From assembly GCA_016212045.1 (NCBI GenBank), contig JACRHO010000020.1, positions 1 through 6,176 of the forward strand: DNA of 6,176 nucleotides, in the 5' to 3' direction. The notes under the pieces were generated by a model that was given only the letters and a program-made list of their open reading frames with translations, made no database searches and was not told the origin of the DNA. Below, in pieces: positions 4,531 through 6,176 of the stretch. Every line of letters begins with the position of its first letter. The stretch's first letter is position 1. A program made the translations under genes and the position numbers. The DNA comes from Candidatus Omnitrophota bacterium (GTDB lineage: Bacteria > Omnitrophota > Gorgyraeia > Gygaellales > Profunditerraquicolaceae).

Positions 4531-6176
4531 GTTAATTTCTTTCTGTATTCCTTCTATAAACTCTTCTAATTTTTTACTTCCTTTATCCCCTTCGCCTTTT
4601 TTCCTTACTGCTACGGTCCCTGCTGCTAACTCGCGCTCGCCCACCACCAAGATATAAGGTATCTTATTTAACTCAGCATTGCGTATCCTTTTATCTAAGG
4701 TCTCCTTGCGGCTATCTAACTCTGCCCTGAGGCCGCTCTCTACCAGCAGGGATTTAACCTTTTGGGCATAATCCAGCAATGTATCTTTGATGGGAATGAC
4801 GATAGCCTGCGTAGGCGAAAGCCACAAAGGAAATTCTCCTTTATAATGCTCTAGTAACGCGCCGATAAAACGCTCTAAACTTCCTAAGAGCACGCGGTGC
4901 AGCATAATTGGCTGCCCTTCTTTTCCGTCGGAGCCTACATAGGCGAGTTTAAATCTCTTGGGTAGTGCAAAGTCGCATTGGATCGTCGCGCACTGCCAAG
5001 TGCGTTTTAAGGCATCCTTTAATTTAATATCTATTTTGGGGCCGTAAAAGGCGCCTTCACCGACATTAATGGTATATTCCAGACCCTTTTCTTTTAAGGC
5101 CTCTTCCAAAGCCGCGGTAGCCAATTCCCAATCTTGCTCTGAGCCGATATATTTTTCCGGCCGGGTGCTTAATTCAATGCCTACTTCATTAAACCCAAAA
5201 ACCCGCATCGTGTCAAATACAAAATCAATCACGGATTTTATCTCAGGTTTAAGCTGCTCTGGCAGGCAAAAGATATGCGCGTCATCCTGGGTAAACCCGC
5301 GCACGCGCAATAAACCATGCAGGACCCCGGCCTTTTCGTGGCGATAAACCGTGCCTAACTCAAAGAGGCGCAAAGGTAGGTCTTTATAGCTCCTAGTCTT
5401 GGCTTGATAAATTAAGATGTGGCCCGGGCAGTTCATCGGCTTTAAAACAAATTCCTTATTTTCTATTTTAAAGATATACATATTCTCTTTATAATATTCA
5501 TAATGCCCAGAGGTCTGCCATAACCCGGCCTGCAAGATATGCGGAGTAATCACCATCTCATAACCACGCTTTAGGTGTTCCTGCTTTTCGTAATCTTCAA
5601 TGATGGTGCGTAATATCGCGCCCTTGGGATGATAAAATACTAGGCCTGCGCCGGCCTCTTCATGGTAGATGTCAAACAATTCTAATTGCGGGCCTAATTT
5701 GCGGTGGTCGCGGTTCTTGGCCTCGGCTAAATTTTTTAGATACGCACCTAACTCTTCTTGCGTCGGGAAACAGGTGCCGTAAATCCGCTGCAACATCGGG
5801 TTTGTCTCTATGCCGTGCCAATAAGCGCCAGCCACAGACAATAATTTAAAGGCCTTAATTTCTCCAGTTGACTCTACATGCGGGCCGCGGCATAAATCCA
5901 CAAAATCCTTGCCGGTTTTATATAAAGAGACTTTTTCGTCGGGGATTTCTTTGAGCAAATCTAATTTGTAATCTTCTTTTAATTTCTTAAAAAGTGCAAC
6001 TGCCTCTTTTTTGGAAACCTCTTCTCGAATAAAGGGCGCGTCTTTCTTGATAATCTCCAGCATCTTCTTTTCAATCTTGGCTAAATCTCCGTCGCTAAAC
6101 GGCTCTGCTTTCTCAAAATCATAATAAAAACCATCTTCAATAGCGGGGCCAATACCTAATTTCGCCTTTGGCCACA
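4507..6176 (-). CDS. thrS: Threonyl-tRNA synthetase (N-terminal part outside window)
   Basis: This enzyme attaches threonine to tRNA-Thr in the cytoplasm. The frame is open to the window edge, starting at WPKAKLGIGPAIEDGFYYDF. About 555 residues are visible; by comparison with the 642-residue E. coli enzyme roughly 80-85 are missing, covering the TGS domain and the first editing motif (HxxxH). Numbering from the internal Met at 6063, the editing domain keeps CRGPH (58-62), which clears mischarged serine. Zinc ligands that recognise threonine are C212 (MNCPGH), H263 (QDDAHIF) and H389 (IMLHRVLLGSLERF, which is motif 3). Motif 2 is YRHEKAGVLHGLLRVRGFTQ (240-259). The anticodon-binding domain covers about 415-515, with DSRKETLDKRIRNAEL and PYILVVGERE. 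The last codons (RLHNVT) fall in the 10-bp repeat array and are probably a repeat-derived tail. All visible catalytic marks are intact. The Met at 6063 is not the real start. Confidence 0.98.
   Translation of the reverse strand, partial: WPKAKLGIGPAIEDGFYYDFEKAEPFSDGDLAKIEKKMLEIIKKDAPFIREEVSKKEAVALFKKLKEDYKLDLLKEIPDEKVSLYKTGKDFVDLCRGPHVESTGEIKAFKLLSVAGAYWHGIETNPMLQRIYGTCFPTQEELGAYLKNLAEAKNRDHRKLGPQLELFDIYHEEAGAGLVFYHPKGAILRTIIEDYEKQEHLKRGYEMVITPHILQAGLWQTSGHYEYYKENMYIFKIENKEFVLKPMNCPGHILIYQAKTRSYKDLPLRLFELGTVYRHEKAGVLHGLLRVRGFTQDDAHIFCLPEQLKPEIKSVIDFVFDTMRVFGFNEVGIELSTRPEKYIGSEQDWELATAALEEALKEKGLEYTINVGEGAFYGPKIDIKLKDALKRTWQCATIQCDFALPKRFKLAYVGSDGKEGQPIMLHRVLLGSLERFIGALLEHYKGEFPLWLSPTQAIVIPIKDTLLDYAQKVKSLLVESGLRAELDSRKETLDKRIRNAELNKIPYILVVGERELAAGTVAVRKKGEGDKGSKKLEEFIEGIQKEINERLHNVT

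Noticed and set aside
6061..6063. Met codon at 6063 as the thrS start
   Set aside because: The frame continues upstream to the window edge with clear ThrRS sequence (WPKAKLGIGPAIEDGFYYDF), so this Met is internal.

Overview
The window is one continuous minus-strand gene cluster from a bacterium. Read in the direction of transcription (from high to low coordinates) it holds: thrS (its 5' end lies outside the window), infC, rpmI, rplT, two single-RCK trkA-type genes, a 39-residue membrane protein gene, trkH, and the start of a gene for an exported protein that runs off the window at position 1. I see no plus-strand gene, no RNA gene, no CRISPR array, and no convincing promoter or intrinsic terminator. 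The density of overlapping and nearly touching genes suggests one long transcriptional unit. The sequence style, the dispersed-looking short repeats and the small-operon layout suggest an uncultured Gram-negative lineage, perhaps Omnitrophota or a relative. That placement is a recollection-based inference and not proven by the sequence.

The first block (about 3243-6176) is the translation cluster thrS-infC-rpmI-rplT, in the same order as in enteric bacteria: threonyl-tRNA synthetase, initiation factor IF3, and ribosomal proteins L35 and L20. infC appears to start at an AUA codon placed 8 nt after a near-perfect Shine-Dalgarno sequence. The GTG that a gene finder would choose lies inside that Shine-Dalgarno sequence. 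This recalls the AUU start of E. coli infC, which IF3 uses for autoregulation. Two non-coding structures sit in this block. One is a 107-bp palindrome built from 10-bp units between thrS and infC, which also supplies the last codons of thrS. The other is a 13-bp perfect stem-loop that begins right after the rpmI stop codon and ends against the rplT Shine-Dalgarno sequence.

The second block (about 293-3229) is a Trk/Ktr-type potassium uptake system attached to the translation cluster with a 13-nt gap. Two separate RCK proteins would form the nucleotide-sensing ring, and TrkH would be the K+-conducting membrane subunit. Between the second RCK gene and trkH lies a 39-codon gene that overlaps each neighbour by ATGA. 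trkH has no Shine-Dalgarno sequence of its own, so its translation probably depends on reinitiation after this small gene. The small protein is a predicted single-pass membrane protein and may be an accessory subunit of the transporter.

The third block (1-290) is the beginning of a predicted exported, OB-fold-like protein. Its signal peptide is encoded almost wholly by two different arrays of four perfect 7-bp repeats. Because 7 is not a multiple of 3, gain or loss of a repeat would shift the frame, so the gene is a candidate phase-variable locus.
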